In this document: one piece after another, positions 14,569-21,994 of the stretch
Layout of the letters: the number at the start of each line of letters is the position of its first letter
Numbering within the stretch: position 1 is the stretch's first letter
Assembly (NCBI GenBank): GCA_023443925.1
Contig: JAEZSL010000084.1
Location: 1-35,480, forward strand
Origin: Bacillota bacterium
Lineage (GTDB): Bacteria; Bacillota_A; Clostridia; Lachnospirales; Lachnospiraceae
Length of the DNA stretch: 35,480 bases
Direction: 5' to 3'
The notes under the pieces: generated by a model
What the model was told of the DNA's origin: nothing
Seen by the model: only the letters and a program-made list of their open reading frames with translations
Databases searched by the model: none
Translations under genes and position numbers: made by a program

Positions 14569-16635
14569 GATTAATTTTGTTAAATCCCCAACATAAAGTA
14601 CTGCCAGTTCGTGTAAAGCACGAGTTGCTGCTACATACAAAAGCTTAGCGTGACCATCATCTTCCGGATAGTGGCTACTGGTTGGATTATAAATAAGAAC
14701 CGTATCAAACTCCAGCCCTTTTGTATACTCTACCGGAAGCACCATAATACCCTTTTTAAATTCTGCTATTTCCAGGTCACTTTCCTCGATGGTAATAAGC
14801 TTACCAAGATTTTTAGCCGTAAGCTTTGCTTCTACAGCATTTCGGCATACAACAGCAATGGTATCATATCCCTCCTGCTGCCATTTCTGAATAATTTCTA
14901 CGGATTGGTTCAACATATCTTTTTCATTGTGGCACTTCGTTACTAAAACCTCATTTCCATGCCGTATAATAGGCTCAATCGGATAACTGGAAAATGAGCC
15001 ATTCCGTAAAATTTTCTGTGCAAAATTAGAGATCTCCACGGTATTTCTATAACTCTTAGCTAATACTCCAAAGTTGTCAAAGCGGTCTGTTAAAATTAAG
15101 TTCTTTAATTCTTCCCAGTCATGGAGCCCATATCCAAAGTGAATATTCTGGGATACATCCCCCATAATGGTAAAAGAACAACTTGGAATACAATAGCGCA
15201 GAACCGAATATGCCATCATACCAAAATCCTGTGCCTCATCCACTACGATGTGGTGTGCTTCACGAATGGGGTCTGTTTCCTTTACACGTTTATACAAATA
15301 TGCCAGGGCAGCTAAATCATAAACATCAAATTCCTTTGCGGCAGCATTAATATCCTGTATGGAAATATCATCCGTCCATATTTCTTTTTGTTTTAACAGG
15401 AACTCACGATATAAATCATATATGGAGCCCTTCCACTTCTTTTCTCCAAACCGTTTCGTATAATCTTTCACTAACTGTTTTTTCATTTCCGGGGTATAAC
15501 TAATTTCCCTGCCGGTAATCTCATTCTTAAGCTTGTTTAATGCACGCAGGTTTAAGCCGTCAATTTTTGTTTGTATGGATAATCTTTTACCTTCCTCAAT
15601 ATACCCTTTAATCTGTTCGGAGGAGTAAAGCAGTTTGTCATCTAAATATATATCTTCCTGTGGTATTACTTTGGCTTCTAACTCACTGCAAAATTCTTCT
15701 AATGCATGAAACCAATCATTCGTTCCTTTGCGATAACTTAGCTTCTCACATGGAATTACTTTATATTTTTTTTCATTCCAGTCTTCGTAAAGTAAACGGA
15801 TAAAGAGCTGTTCCATGGTCATCTGCTTCACACCATGTACATCCAAGTCAGGTAACACACCAGTAATATAGTTCAGCAAAATACGATTACTACCAATGAT
15901 GTAAAAGTCTTCTGGTTTAAAATCTTCTTCATAGTTATATAGGATATAGGAGATTCGGTGCATTGCTACGGTGGTTTTCCCGCTGCCGGCAACTCCTTGA
16001 ACAATCATATTGCGATAGGGAGATTTTCGTATAATATCATTTTGTTCTTTTTGTATTGTTGCTATGATTTCGCCTAGTACGGCTTCTTTATTCTTCGCTA
16101 AATATTTGGTAAGCAGATCATCATTGGTTACCACTTCAGAATCAAAGTAATCAATCAGCTTTTCTCCCTCAATCTCAAAGGTTCGCTTCTTTTTTAAATC
16201 AATGGTAATTTTTACTTTGTCCGGTGCTGTATAGGAGCATTCACCGAGTCCGTTTTCATAATAAACATTGGCTATTGGGGCCCGCCAATCGACAACCATG
16301 ATTGTGATGGTGTCCTTCATAACCCCTCCCTTTCCTATATAGAATGTCTCTTCTTCCCGGCCTTGGTCTTGAATGTCAATACGTCCAAAATACGGTTTTT
16401 TTAAAGCCTTGATGTTCTTACGAAGTGCTGTTTTCATATTTTCATTCATGGTGATTGTGTTTGACAATTCTGTAAATATTTCCGGATCATCATGCCGGTA
16501 TCGATCATACATATCATCAATGTCTGCACTCATAATATCAATTTCTTTCTTATACGCATTAATATTATCTTTAATGATACCGATGCATAGATTCAAATAT
16601 TGCTCTTCCAAAAGACGTTCTGGCTGGTTTGTCAT
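14566..16635 (-). CDS. helD: HelD-like UvrD-superfamily ATPase (RNA polymerase recycling motor)
   Basis: 689 aa. An N-terminal coiled-coil arm (~5-80) precedes a superfamily 1 motor: Walker A GVAGSGKT at 214-221, DEAQDFG (motif II), GDVSQNIHFGYG, SYRNTVEISNFA (motif IV region), YTKGLEFDTVLIYNP (motif V) and YVAATRALHELAVLY (motif VI). HelD removes stalled or inactive RNA polymerase from nucleic acid, using the long N-terminal arm that reaches into the enzyme. The length is in the range of Firmicutes class I HelD proteins, a little shorter than B. subtilis HelD. A strong AAGGAGG site precedes the start. Gene is monocistronic; its stop codon coincides with the end of the IS256 remnant, so its 3' neighbourhood has been rearranged. 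A generic UvrD-like helicase is the alternative. Confidence 0.88.
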   Translation of the reverse strand: MTNQPERLLEEQYLNLCIGIIKDNINAYKKEIDIMSADIDDMYDRYRHDDPEIFTELSNTITMNENMKTALRKNIKALKKPYFGRIDIQDQGREEETFYIGKGGVMKDTITIMVVDWRAPIANVYYENGLGECSYTAPDKVKITIDLKKKRTFEIEGEKLIDYFDSEVVTNDDLLTKYLAKNKEAVLGEIIATIQKEQNDIIRKSPYRNMIVQGVAGSGKTTVAMHRISYILYNYEEDFKPEDFYIIGSNRILLNYITGVLPDLDVHGVKQMTMEQLFIRLLYEDWNEKKYKVIPCEKLSYRKGTNDWFHALEEFCSELEAKVIPQEDIYLDDKLLYSSEQIKGYIEEGKRLSIQTKIDGLNLRALNKLKNEITGREISYTPEMKKQLVKDYTKRFGEKKWKGSIYDLYREFLLKQKEIWTDDISIQDINAAAKEFDVYDLAALAYLYKRVKETDPIREAHHIVVDEAQDFGMMAYSVLRYCIPSCSFTIMGDVSQNIHFGYGLHDWEELKNLILTDRFDNFGVLAKSYRNTVEISNFAQKILRNGSFSSYPIEPIIRHGNEVLVTKCHNEKDMLNQSVEIIQKWQQEGYDTIAVVCRNAVEAKLTAKNLGKLITIEESDLEIAEFKKGIMVLPVEYTKGLEFDTVLIYNPTSSHYPEDDGHAKLLYVAATRALHELAVLYVGDLTKLI

Positions 16636-16855
16636 ATTGGTAACCTCCTTTTTTTCGGCACATTAACTTCGCTATCGTGCAAAAACTATCTCTTTTGCTC
16701 TTGCATATAGTCGGTTTTAACTGCCGTTGTCCGCTGTTTATTAGCTGCAAAGTCTATTATATAGAATAAAAAAAATAATACTAGACTTTATTTTCAAGAT
16801 GTGTTAATATTGATACTGAAATATACCTAAAATTAAGGGTTTACATATATTGAAT

Positions 16856-16886
16856 GCTATCTGCTTATGGCAGGCAGCTTTTTTTT
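16856..16886 (+). terminator. Terminator-like hairpin without an upstream gene
   Basis: GCT..CTGC pairs with GCAG..AGC around TTATG, followed by eight T. No plus-strand gene precedes it, so it may end a small RNA or be a relic. Confidence 0.55.
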
Positions 16887-17153
16887 ATTTATAGGATTCG
16901 AGTGAATAGGTCAATTTTGTGTTTTATATAAATACGAGCATAGATATATTTATTAAATACACGTGTAGAAATCTTTTGATACTCGAATCTTTATGGGGAA
17001 GTTCTCCGAACTTACCTATAAATTTAATAGCCTTCCAGGCAGGATGAACTGACGCCCTTAAGGAAGATGTCACGGTCGTGACAGCGCGTCAGCGCCAGAG
17101 TCTGGCAAGCCGGGCCCTTCTTATGCGTTAAGCGAAAAAAGCTGCCTGCAATA
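16866..17153. repeat. Inverted repeat (18/19) bounding ~250 bp
   Basis: Arms 16866-16884 (TATGGCAGGCAGCTTTTTT) and 17135-17153 (reverse complement with one mismatch). It could be two terminators facing each other or the terminal repeats of a small non-autonomous element; the double-hairpin repeat lies inside. Confidence 0.5.
17069..17096 (+). repeat. Double-hairpin dispersed repeat, copy 2
   Basis: GTCACG-GT-CGTGAC followed by A and GCGC-GTCA-GCGC; second copy of the unit at 539-566. Stem bases are kept while loop bases vary. Confidence 0.6.
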
Positions 17154-17499
17154 GGACACAGAGCTTACCTTATATGATTCGCAAAAGGTCAATTAGCTAT
17201 CTTTTCTTTGTGCACCTATTTTTAACAAGCCTCTAATGTCGAGGAAAAAAAGCCGGCTGGCTTATTATTTGGCCAGAGTAAAATAGTAATTCATAGTACT
17301 AATTCTAAATTTTGATAGTACATTAATCTAACATTCTCATGATAATCTCCATATAGTTGTTCAGCTGATAATTTTTGATCCCGAAACATAATTTCAATGT
17401 ATTGATACAAAGAAACCGAATCGCAAACCGCACAAAATATAACTAAATCATGTGAAACGGTTATAGATTATATGGAATCATATGGGCAGAATTTTAGTA

Positions 17500-17533
17500 T
17501 TGACTTTAATTATACGATGGTATAATATTATAC
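17500..17533 (+). promoter_or_regulatory. Promoter/operator of the second blaI-like gene
   Basis: A TTGACT -35 (17500-17505) precedes TATAAT (17521-17526; 15-bp spacing) or TAATAT (17523-17528; 17 bp). A perfect inverted repeat ATTATAC-GATG-GTATAAT (17509-17526) overlaps it, and a third ATTATAC half-site follows at 17527-17533. This is a likely autoregulatory site, with a sequence different from the operators at 9755-9793. Confidence 0.65.
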
Positions 17534-17561
17534 AATAATAGAAACGTTAGGAGAGAGAGTT

Positions 17562-17954
17562 GTGAATAATAAAATAAAAAAATTAGGAGATGCAGAATTA
17601 GAAATCATGATGGTTCTATGGAGCAGCACCCAGCCGGTTACGTCGGGATATATCTTAGAACAGCTCAAGGAAAAGCGCAGCTGGGCTTTATCAACGTTAA
17701 TGACCTCCCTTGCCAGATTGTCCGATAAAGAATTCATATTTTGCGACAGAGCCACACGTTCTAATTTATATTCTGCAATTATAACAGAGAATGAATATAA
17801 AGCACAGGAAAGCAAGTCCTTTTTAGCTAAACTTTACGGAAATTCACTTCAAAGTCTGGTAACCAATCTGTACAGTAACAAGGTTATAGATCAGGCCGAT
17901 TTAAAAGAGCTGCAGGAATATCTTAAGGATTTGGAGGAGGAGAATAAGGTATGA
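17562..17954 (+). CDS. BlaI/MecI-family transcriptional repressor (second copy)
   Basis: 130 aa from GTG 17562, with AGGAGAG upstream. The winged helix shows the family pattern LGDAELEIMMVLWSSTQPVT and WALSTLMTSLARLSDKEFI, and the C-terminal dimerisation part ends LKELQEYLKDLEEE. Length is typical of BlaI. It is a paralogue of the repressor at 9814 but without the polar N-terminal extension. The M56 protease gene overlaps its stop by 4 bp (ATGA), so the two are translationally coupled. It likely represses its own operon through the ATTATAC repeats. Confidence 0.9.
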   Translation: MNNKIKKLGDAELEIMMVLWSSTQPVTSGYILEQLKEKRSWALSTLMTSLARLSDKEFIFCDRATRSNLYSAIITENEYKAQESKSFLAKLYGNSLQSLVTNLYSNKVIDQADLKELQEYLKDLEEENKV

Positions 17955-20212
17955 TTGATACATTATTCGCAGCCATATTTGAGGTTTCACTAACAACCGG
18001 TTTAGTTATTCTAATTATTAAGTCGCTATCCTTTACGATCAACAAAAACTATGCCGCAAAGTGGAAAAAGTATATATGGCTGATAATAGCCGCCAGGCTT
18101 TTAATACCGGTCAACTTTTCCTTTTTAGGAGCCCCGGTCCAGCTGAATATACTAAATAACAGCAATTCAAACTATGAGCTTACTGCATCTTCAAATGGCA
18201 TGAATTCCATCAGAGTACAAAGTAAAACAACTGATATTACTGCCGAAAAAGAAGATAACGGAGAGACCCGAAACAAAAACACAGGACCGGATACACTTAC
18301 CAGTAAAAATCGAAGCCATTCAATTCCGTGGATGAATTTTGCTGTTTATATATGGGCAGCCGGGGTGATTATATTCATAATGTACCATCTGATTGGATAT
18401 GCATATTTTAGAAAACAGGTCCTGTGCTGGAGCAGGGTTGTAAAAGAACAGAGAACACTGGATATAGCTAGAGAAATAAGCAATCATTTAGCTTTGAAAA
18501 AAAGACTGAGACTTTACGTATGTGACAAAATAGTGAGCCCGTCCCTGATCGGCTTTATAAATCCGATGCTGGTAATACCTCCCCATAATTATACCGATAA
18601 GGACCTCACATTTATACTGGAACATGAACTTACACATTACCGTTTGAAGGATCTTTGGTATAAACTGTTTATACTTCTTGCCAATGCAGTTCATTGGTTT
18701 AATCCCGCCGCTTATGTGCTTCGTCATGAGGCTTATAATGATTTGGAACTTGCCTGTGATGACGAGGTAATTAAGAATATGTCCGCAGATGACAGGAATA
18801 AATATGCAAAAACAATTCTTTCCTGCATTCAGCAGCAGAAGATGCGGAATGTAGCCTTAATAACCAGTTTTAATAATCCGGTAAAAATCTTAAAAGACAG
18901 ATTGAGAAATATAGTAAGCCGAAAGAAAAAGCGTAACGGCTTGATTATAATTTTTATTTCCCTGATTCTGGTGACCGGGATTGGAGCTTTGTTTACCTTT
19001 AATGGCAGAGTACAAAAGAAGCAGGATATACAGGGATTCACCTGGTATGGTGCAGTCAGTTTAATTCCGGAAAAGACAGAATTACCGGATAAGCTGATTA
19101 TAAACAGTGATATGTGGAACGAATTCTTAGATAGTGATGCTACAGTTGCATTGGTCGCAGCTATACCGCAAGCAGATATTAATGTGTATGGATTGAAAGA
19201 AAATGGTGTGGAAGAAGGAACTTATACCCTGCGGGGAATTTTGGTGAAACAGGGTAATGAAATTCAGGTACTGGATACGGGCTGGGGTGTTTATGAAGAG
19301 TTACCAGAGATCAGGTACCAGGATTATGATGGTGACAATGTCAATGAAATTGCATTGATTGTAAGAAGTGCAAGCGGGACAGAGCTGTCTGTTAATGATT
19401 TACATATATTAAAGAAAGAACCGGCCGGCGGGTGGAAGGATTACTTATTTGACTCCTCTGCCTGGCAGGAAATGATAAAACAGCGAATGGATTACCAGGT
19501 TAAAGACGGGATCTTAACTATTTCGATTGATGGGAAGGATACCGGATATTACATTGATCTTACACCTTATGAAGAAGAGTGGGGAGATAAACTAACTTCC
19601 GTCTTTTTTGGAAACTATGGTCTATTTCATTTTGACAATGGTGAGATAGCACTGCAGGTACTTCCGGCTGCCAATGTGGGAAATTGGGCCACTCCACAGG
19701 TCATTACCGATACTTATATCCATATGAAAGTAACTTTTCGTGGCCAGTTTGACTTGGTCAGTGAATTTAAAGAAAATAAAAATACAGAGGAAGTTCCCGA
19801 GGCATATCCGAACCCCAGGGAAGAAACCGGCACCGGTGAGGAAGAACCGGAGACCGGTACGGATAAAGACTTGCAGGAATTTCTGGATAGTCCGGATGGG
19901 AATCTCCTTAAGGAAACCGCTGAGAACTTTGTAAAGGCTTATTTTCTGGGCGAGAAAGAAACTGCCCGGGGCTTTCTATCGGAGGAGGCTGATCCTGACA
20001 ATTGTGTTTATCTGGATTCGGCGGGAGTGGCCGGGAATGTTTATGATAAATTAACTCACCTTGTGGCAAAATGGTATACGGCAGATGGCAACATAGCAAA
20101 TGTGCAATATGAATACAGCCTGGAAGGAGAGGATACCTTCACCTATCTTAACCTGGACTTTAAAAAAGACGGAAGCAACTGGGTAATTGAAGGTGTATAT
20201 CTGGAAAAGTAA
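17951..20212 (+). CDS. BlaR1-like M56 metalloprotease with a large non-PBP extracellular region
   Basis: 753 aa. Helices lie at ~9-27, 41-56, 129-148 and 329-347. The M56 catalytic motif HELTH is at 225-229, followed by ELACDDEV near 266-273. After the fourth helix the ~400-residue outer part does not contain the SxxK/KTG motifs of a penicillin sensor. It has a beta-rich portion with an Asp-rich DYDGDNVNEIAL motif (possibly calcium-binding, FG-GAP-like), then a Pro/Glu/Thr-rich linker (~620-645) and a C-terminal ~100-residue domain (LLKETAENFVKAYFLGE... NWVIEGVYLEK) resembling NTF2/DUF4829-type small domains. It should cleave or release the preceding repressor when its signal, not obviously a beta-lactam, is sensed. 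Confidence 0.87.
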   Translation: MIDTLFAAIFEVSLTTGLVILIIKSLSFTINKNYAAKWKKYIWLIIAARLLIPVNFSFLGAPVQLNILNNSNSNYELTASSNGMNSIRVQSKTTDITAEKEDNGETRNKNTGPDTLTSKNRSHSIPWMNFAVYIWAAGVIIFIMYHLIGYAYFRKQVLCWSRVVKEQRTLDIAREISNHLALKKRLRLYVCDKIVSPSLIGFINPMLVIPPHNYTDKDLTFILEHELTHYRLKDLWYKLFILLANAVHWFNPAAYVLRHEAYNDLELACDDEVIKNMSADDRNKYAKTILSCIQQQKMRNVALITSFNNPVKILKDRLRNIVSRKKKRNGLIIIFISLILVTGIGALFTFNGRVQKKQDIQGFTWYGAVSLIPEKTELPDKLIINSDMWNEFLDSDATVALVAAIPQADINVYGLKENGVEEGTYTLRGILVKQGNEIQVLDTGWGVYEELPEIRYQDYDGDNVNEIALIVRSASGTELSVNDLHILKKEPAGGWKDYLFDSSAWQEMIKQRMDYQVKDGILTISIDGKDTGYYIDLTPYEEEWGDKLTSVFFGNYGLFHFDNGEIALQVLPAANVGNWATPQVITDTYIHMKVTFRGQFDLVSEFKENKNTEEVPEAYPNPREETGTGEEEPETGTDKDLQEFLDSPDGNLLKETAENFVKAYFLGEKETARGFLSEEADPDNCVYLDSAGVAGNVYDKLTHLVAKWYTADGNIANVQYEYSLEGEDTFTYLNLDFKKDGSNWVIEGVYLEK

Positions 20213-20241
20213 AAGTGGGTAACTGGGTAAAGTAGGTAATC

Positions 20242-20271
20242 AGAGGACTGGAGACAGGCCTCTATTTTTTT
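20242..20271 (+). terminator. Terminator of the second blaI/M56 operon
   Basis: AGAGG pairs with CCTCT and inner CTG with CAG around GAGA, followed by a run of T. Confidence 0.8.
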
Positions 20272-20487
20272 CTTATAAGAAAACTAGTCTTATAAAACAT
20301 AAACCTTCCGAAGAAAGCACATTAATACGCAAAAGGATAAATCCTTTGGAGGATTGCCACTCTATCATTTAGTTTTAATATTCTTAAATAGGAATGAGTC
20401 CTCTGTGTGGATTTATTTGGTATTAAAGTGAGCTTTTATACTTGAAAGTAAGATAGGAATAAAAATTTAAAATAGTAAATATACCTC

Positions 20488-20516
20488 TTGACACACTATA
20501 CTATGTAATGTATAGT
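20488..20516 (+). promoter_or_regulatory. Promoter with PadR-type palindromic operator
   Basis: TTGACA (20488-20493), 17-bp spacer, TATAGT (20511-20516). A perfect inverted repeat ACTATAC-N8-GTATAGT (20495-20516) fills the spacer and -10 box, as expected for an autorepressing PadR protein. An AAGGAGG site lies just before the start codon. Confidence 0.8.
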
Positions 20517-20538
20517 ATAAGTCATAAGGAGGTATTGT

Positions 20539-20856
20539 ATGGATATTCAGTTAAAAAAAGGACTATTAGAATTCTGTGTACTTGCGGTATTGAAAAAATC
20601 GGATTCATATGGTTATCAGATAATTAAAGATATCTCTGTTTGTATCGAAATCTCGGAATCGACGTTATATCCCATATTAAAGCGACTGGAAGCTGGCGCT
20701 TATCTGGAAACGTATTCAGTCGAGCACAACAGCCGCCTGAGAAAATACTACAAGATTACAGATAAGGGAAAGGATTATGTGAAAGAATTCCTGGACGAAT
20801 GGCAGCATGTAATGAAGATATATTATTTTATAAAAGGAGAGCAGGAGCATGAATAA
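20539..20856 (+). CDS. PadR-family transcriptional regulator
   Basis: 105 aa, typical of the short PadR subfamily. The N-terminus MDIQLKKGLLEFCVLAVL, the winged-helix part DSYGYQIIKDI and STLYPILKRLEAGAYLE, and the wing RLRKYYKITDKGKDYV are diagnostic. These regulators repress their own operon and respond to small hydrophobic compounds or to the membrane proteins encoded with them. It overlaps the next gene by 8 bp. Operon: PadR, DUF1700 (HAAS) membrane protein, small lipoprotein. Confidence 0.92.
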   Translation: MDIQLKKGLLEFCVLAVLKKSDSYGYQIIKDISVCIEISESTLYPILKRLEAGAYLETYSVEHNSRLRKYYKITDKGKDYVKEFLDEWQHVMKIYYFIKGEQEHE

Positions 20857-21436
20857 GGCTGGATTTTTAAGTGAACTGACACTATATCTGCAAAAAATGA
20901 ATGTTAATGAAAGAAATAAGTTTATAACCTACTATGACGAAATGCTTTCAGATTATATGGAAAACGGGATACAGGAAGAAGAAGCGGTAAAGAAAATAGG
21001 CATGCCAAAAAATATCGCAGAAGAACTTTTAAATGATTATAAAAGTTTAAACGTAAAACTGCCGTCAACCGGCAGCAGAATTATAAAATATTTGCTGATT
21101 TTTTTGAGTTCTCCATTGTGGGGATTCTTATTACTTTCTGTAATTTTGGTTGTCATATCTCTTTATATTGCTTTATGGTGTGTTCCTTTTATCACAGGAG
21201 TTGGCAGTATCGGATATTTAGCAACCTCACTCATCGGCATTGTAGGTTCCCCCTTTATAATGGCAGAAAGTCTTCCGGCCGGTATTATACAGTTAGGTAG
21301 CGGTATTGCAGGCATTGGTCTTTCACTATTACTAGGATTTGCCACAATCGGTTTATACAAAAAAATAATTTGTATTACAAAAAGATTTAATTCGAAACTG
21401 GTTGTATTATTTAAAAAGAAAGCGGTGATACAATGA
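20849..21436 (+). CDS. DUF1700/HAAS-domain membrane protein
   Basis: 195 aa. The N-terminal ~60 residues form the cytoplasmic HAAS helical domain (FLSELTLYLQKMNVNERNKF, then EEAVKKIGMPKNIAEELL). Three to four hydrophobic segments follow from ~75 to 178. Proteins of this type almost always sit beside a PadR gene and are thought to transmit a membrane signal to it. Start is within the padR-like gene and the stop overlaps the next gene (ATGA), so the three are translationally coupled. Confidence 0.88.
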   Translation: MNKAGFLSELTLYLQKMNVNERNKFITYYDEMLSDYMENGIQEEEAVKKIGMPKNIAEELLNDYKSLNVKLPSTGSRIIKYLLIFLSSPLWGFLLLSVILVVISLYIALWCVPFITGVGSIGYLATSLIGIVGSPFIMAESLPAGIIQLGSGIAGIGLSLLLGFATIGLYKKIICITKRFNSKLVVLFKKKAVIQ

Positions 21437-21669
21437 AGATCCAGAATATAAATAAAAAAATTATTACTGTGAGTCTGATATTTATTTTGACAGGTGCTTT
21501 TATTTCTATCATTGGATGTGGTGCGGCGGGGTTTAATTACCAAAAACTAAAAGACGGCACTAAAGAAAATGTTTGGTATCAGACAATTCATATGAATGAT
21601 GATAACTTTTGGTATGGTATTGATTTGGGAAATGGTATAAACCTTTTTGTTATAGGAAATAGTGATTGA
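21433..21669 (+). CDS. Small lipoprotein-like protein, probable truncated DUF4097-family member
   Basis: 78 aa. The N-terminus has a hydrophobic segment ending in ISIIGC, a plausible lipobox, followed by GAAGFNYQKLKDGTKEN. The start matches the beginning of DUF4097 (putative adhesin) proteins that normally follow PadR-DUF1700, but those are around 250-350 aa with a long beta-helix region, absent here. A stop at 21667 and a terminator 9 bp later show the gene is really short, either a natural miniature or a 3'-deleted remnant. Coupled to the preceding gene by a 4-bp overlap. Confidence 0.7.
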   Translation: MKIQNINKKIITVSLIFILTGAFISIIGCGAAGFNYQKLKDGTKENVWYQTIHMNDDNFWYGIDLGNGINLFVIGNSD

Positions 21670-21677
21670 TCATCATT

Positions 21678-21705
21678 AAAAAAGACTGCTTGCAGTCTTT
21701 TTTTT
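21678..21705 (+). terminator. Terminator of the padR-like operon
   Basis: AAAAAAGACTG pairs with CAGTCTTTTTT around CTTG, followed by more T. Confidence 0.88.
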
Positions 21706-21718
21706 AACGTGTACGGGG

Positions 21719-21743
21719 AAAAATCGTCCTATTTATAAAAACC
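21719..21743 (+). repeat. Short dispersed repeat, copy 2
   Basis: AAAAATCG-T-CCTATTTA followed by TAAAAACC, matching 463-488. Like copy 1, it sits ~12-15 bp beyond a terminator T-tract. Confidence 0.5.
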
Positions 21744-21869
21744 CAGCAGTCGCAGCTTAGTTATGGCAGGGTGTGTCAAAGTTTTATGGCTGACAATTAG
21801 CTGTTTTATTAGTAGGAACAGGCCAGTGATAGGGGCAATAAACCTATTTAATTGGTATTTAATATTATT

Positions 21870-21944
21870 TTTACAAGAATATTACAGAAAATGCATAATT
21901 TACCCCTCTTTATGATAACAGATTTTACATTCATTCACTATAAT
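21870..21944 (+). promoter_or_regulatory. pst promoter region with PhoB/PhoP-like direct repeats
   Basis: TTTACA (21870) and ATTACA (21881) are spaced exactly 11 bp, the helical period of Pho boxes; further related hexamers occur at 21899 (TTTACC), 21915 (ATAACA) and 21924 (TTTACA). TATAAT at 21939-21944 is the likely -10, with no good -35, as is usual for PhoB/PhoP-activated promoters. Induction by phosphate starvation is inferred. Confidence 0.6.
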
Positions 21945-21994
21945 TTCAAAGTAGTTCGTGCAAGGAACAAAAATATAAGAATAGGAGAAAATTT

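Larger units (their letters stand above)
16636..17561. other. Long gene-free interval with repeats and hairpins
   Basis: 926 bp without a credible gene between divergent helD and blaI-like genes. It contains the helD leader (minus-strand TATAAT at 16761-16756), a terminator-like hairpin (16856-16886), an inverted repeat whose arms are 16866-16884 and 17135-17153, an inner inverted repeat GATTCGAGT/ACTCGAATC (16895-16903/16981-16989), the second double-hairpin repeat (17069-17096), and the blaI-like promoter (17500-17533). It may hold a small RNA or a decayed mobile element. Confidence 0.55.
20213..20538. other. Interval between M56 gene and padR-like gene
   Basis: Contains the terminator (20242-20271), a small inverted repeat AAAGGAT-AA-ATCCTTT (20332-20347) of unknown role, and the padR-like promoter (20488-20516). 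Confidence 0.55.
21670..21994. other. Interval between padR-like operon and pst operon
   Basis: Contains the terminator (21678-21705), copy 2 of the short dispersed repeat (21719-21743) and the pst control region (21870-21944). Nothing else is seen. Confidence 0.6.

Noticed and set aside
16636..17561. Riboswitch (for example cyclic-di-GMP or T-box)
   Set aside because: No conserved riboswitch core was recognised; only inverted repeats are visible.
21719..21994. Third copy of the double-hairpin repeat near GTGTGTCAAAG...GGCTGACA
   Set aside because: The resemblance is too weak and the GCGC hairpin is absent.
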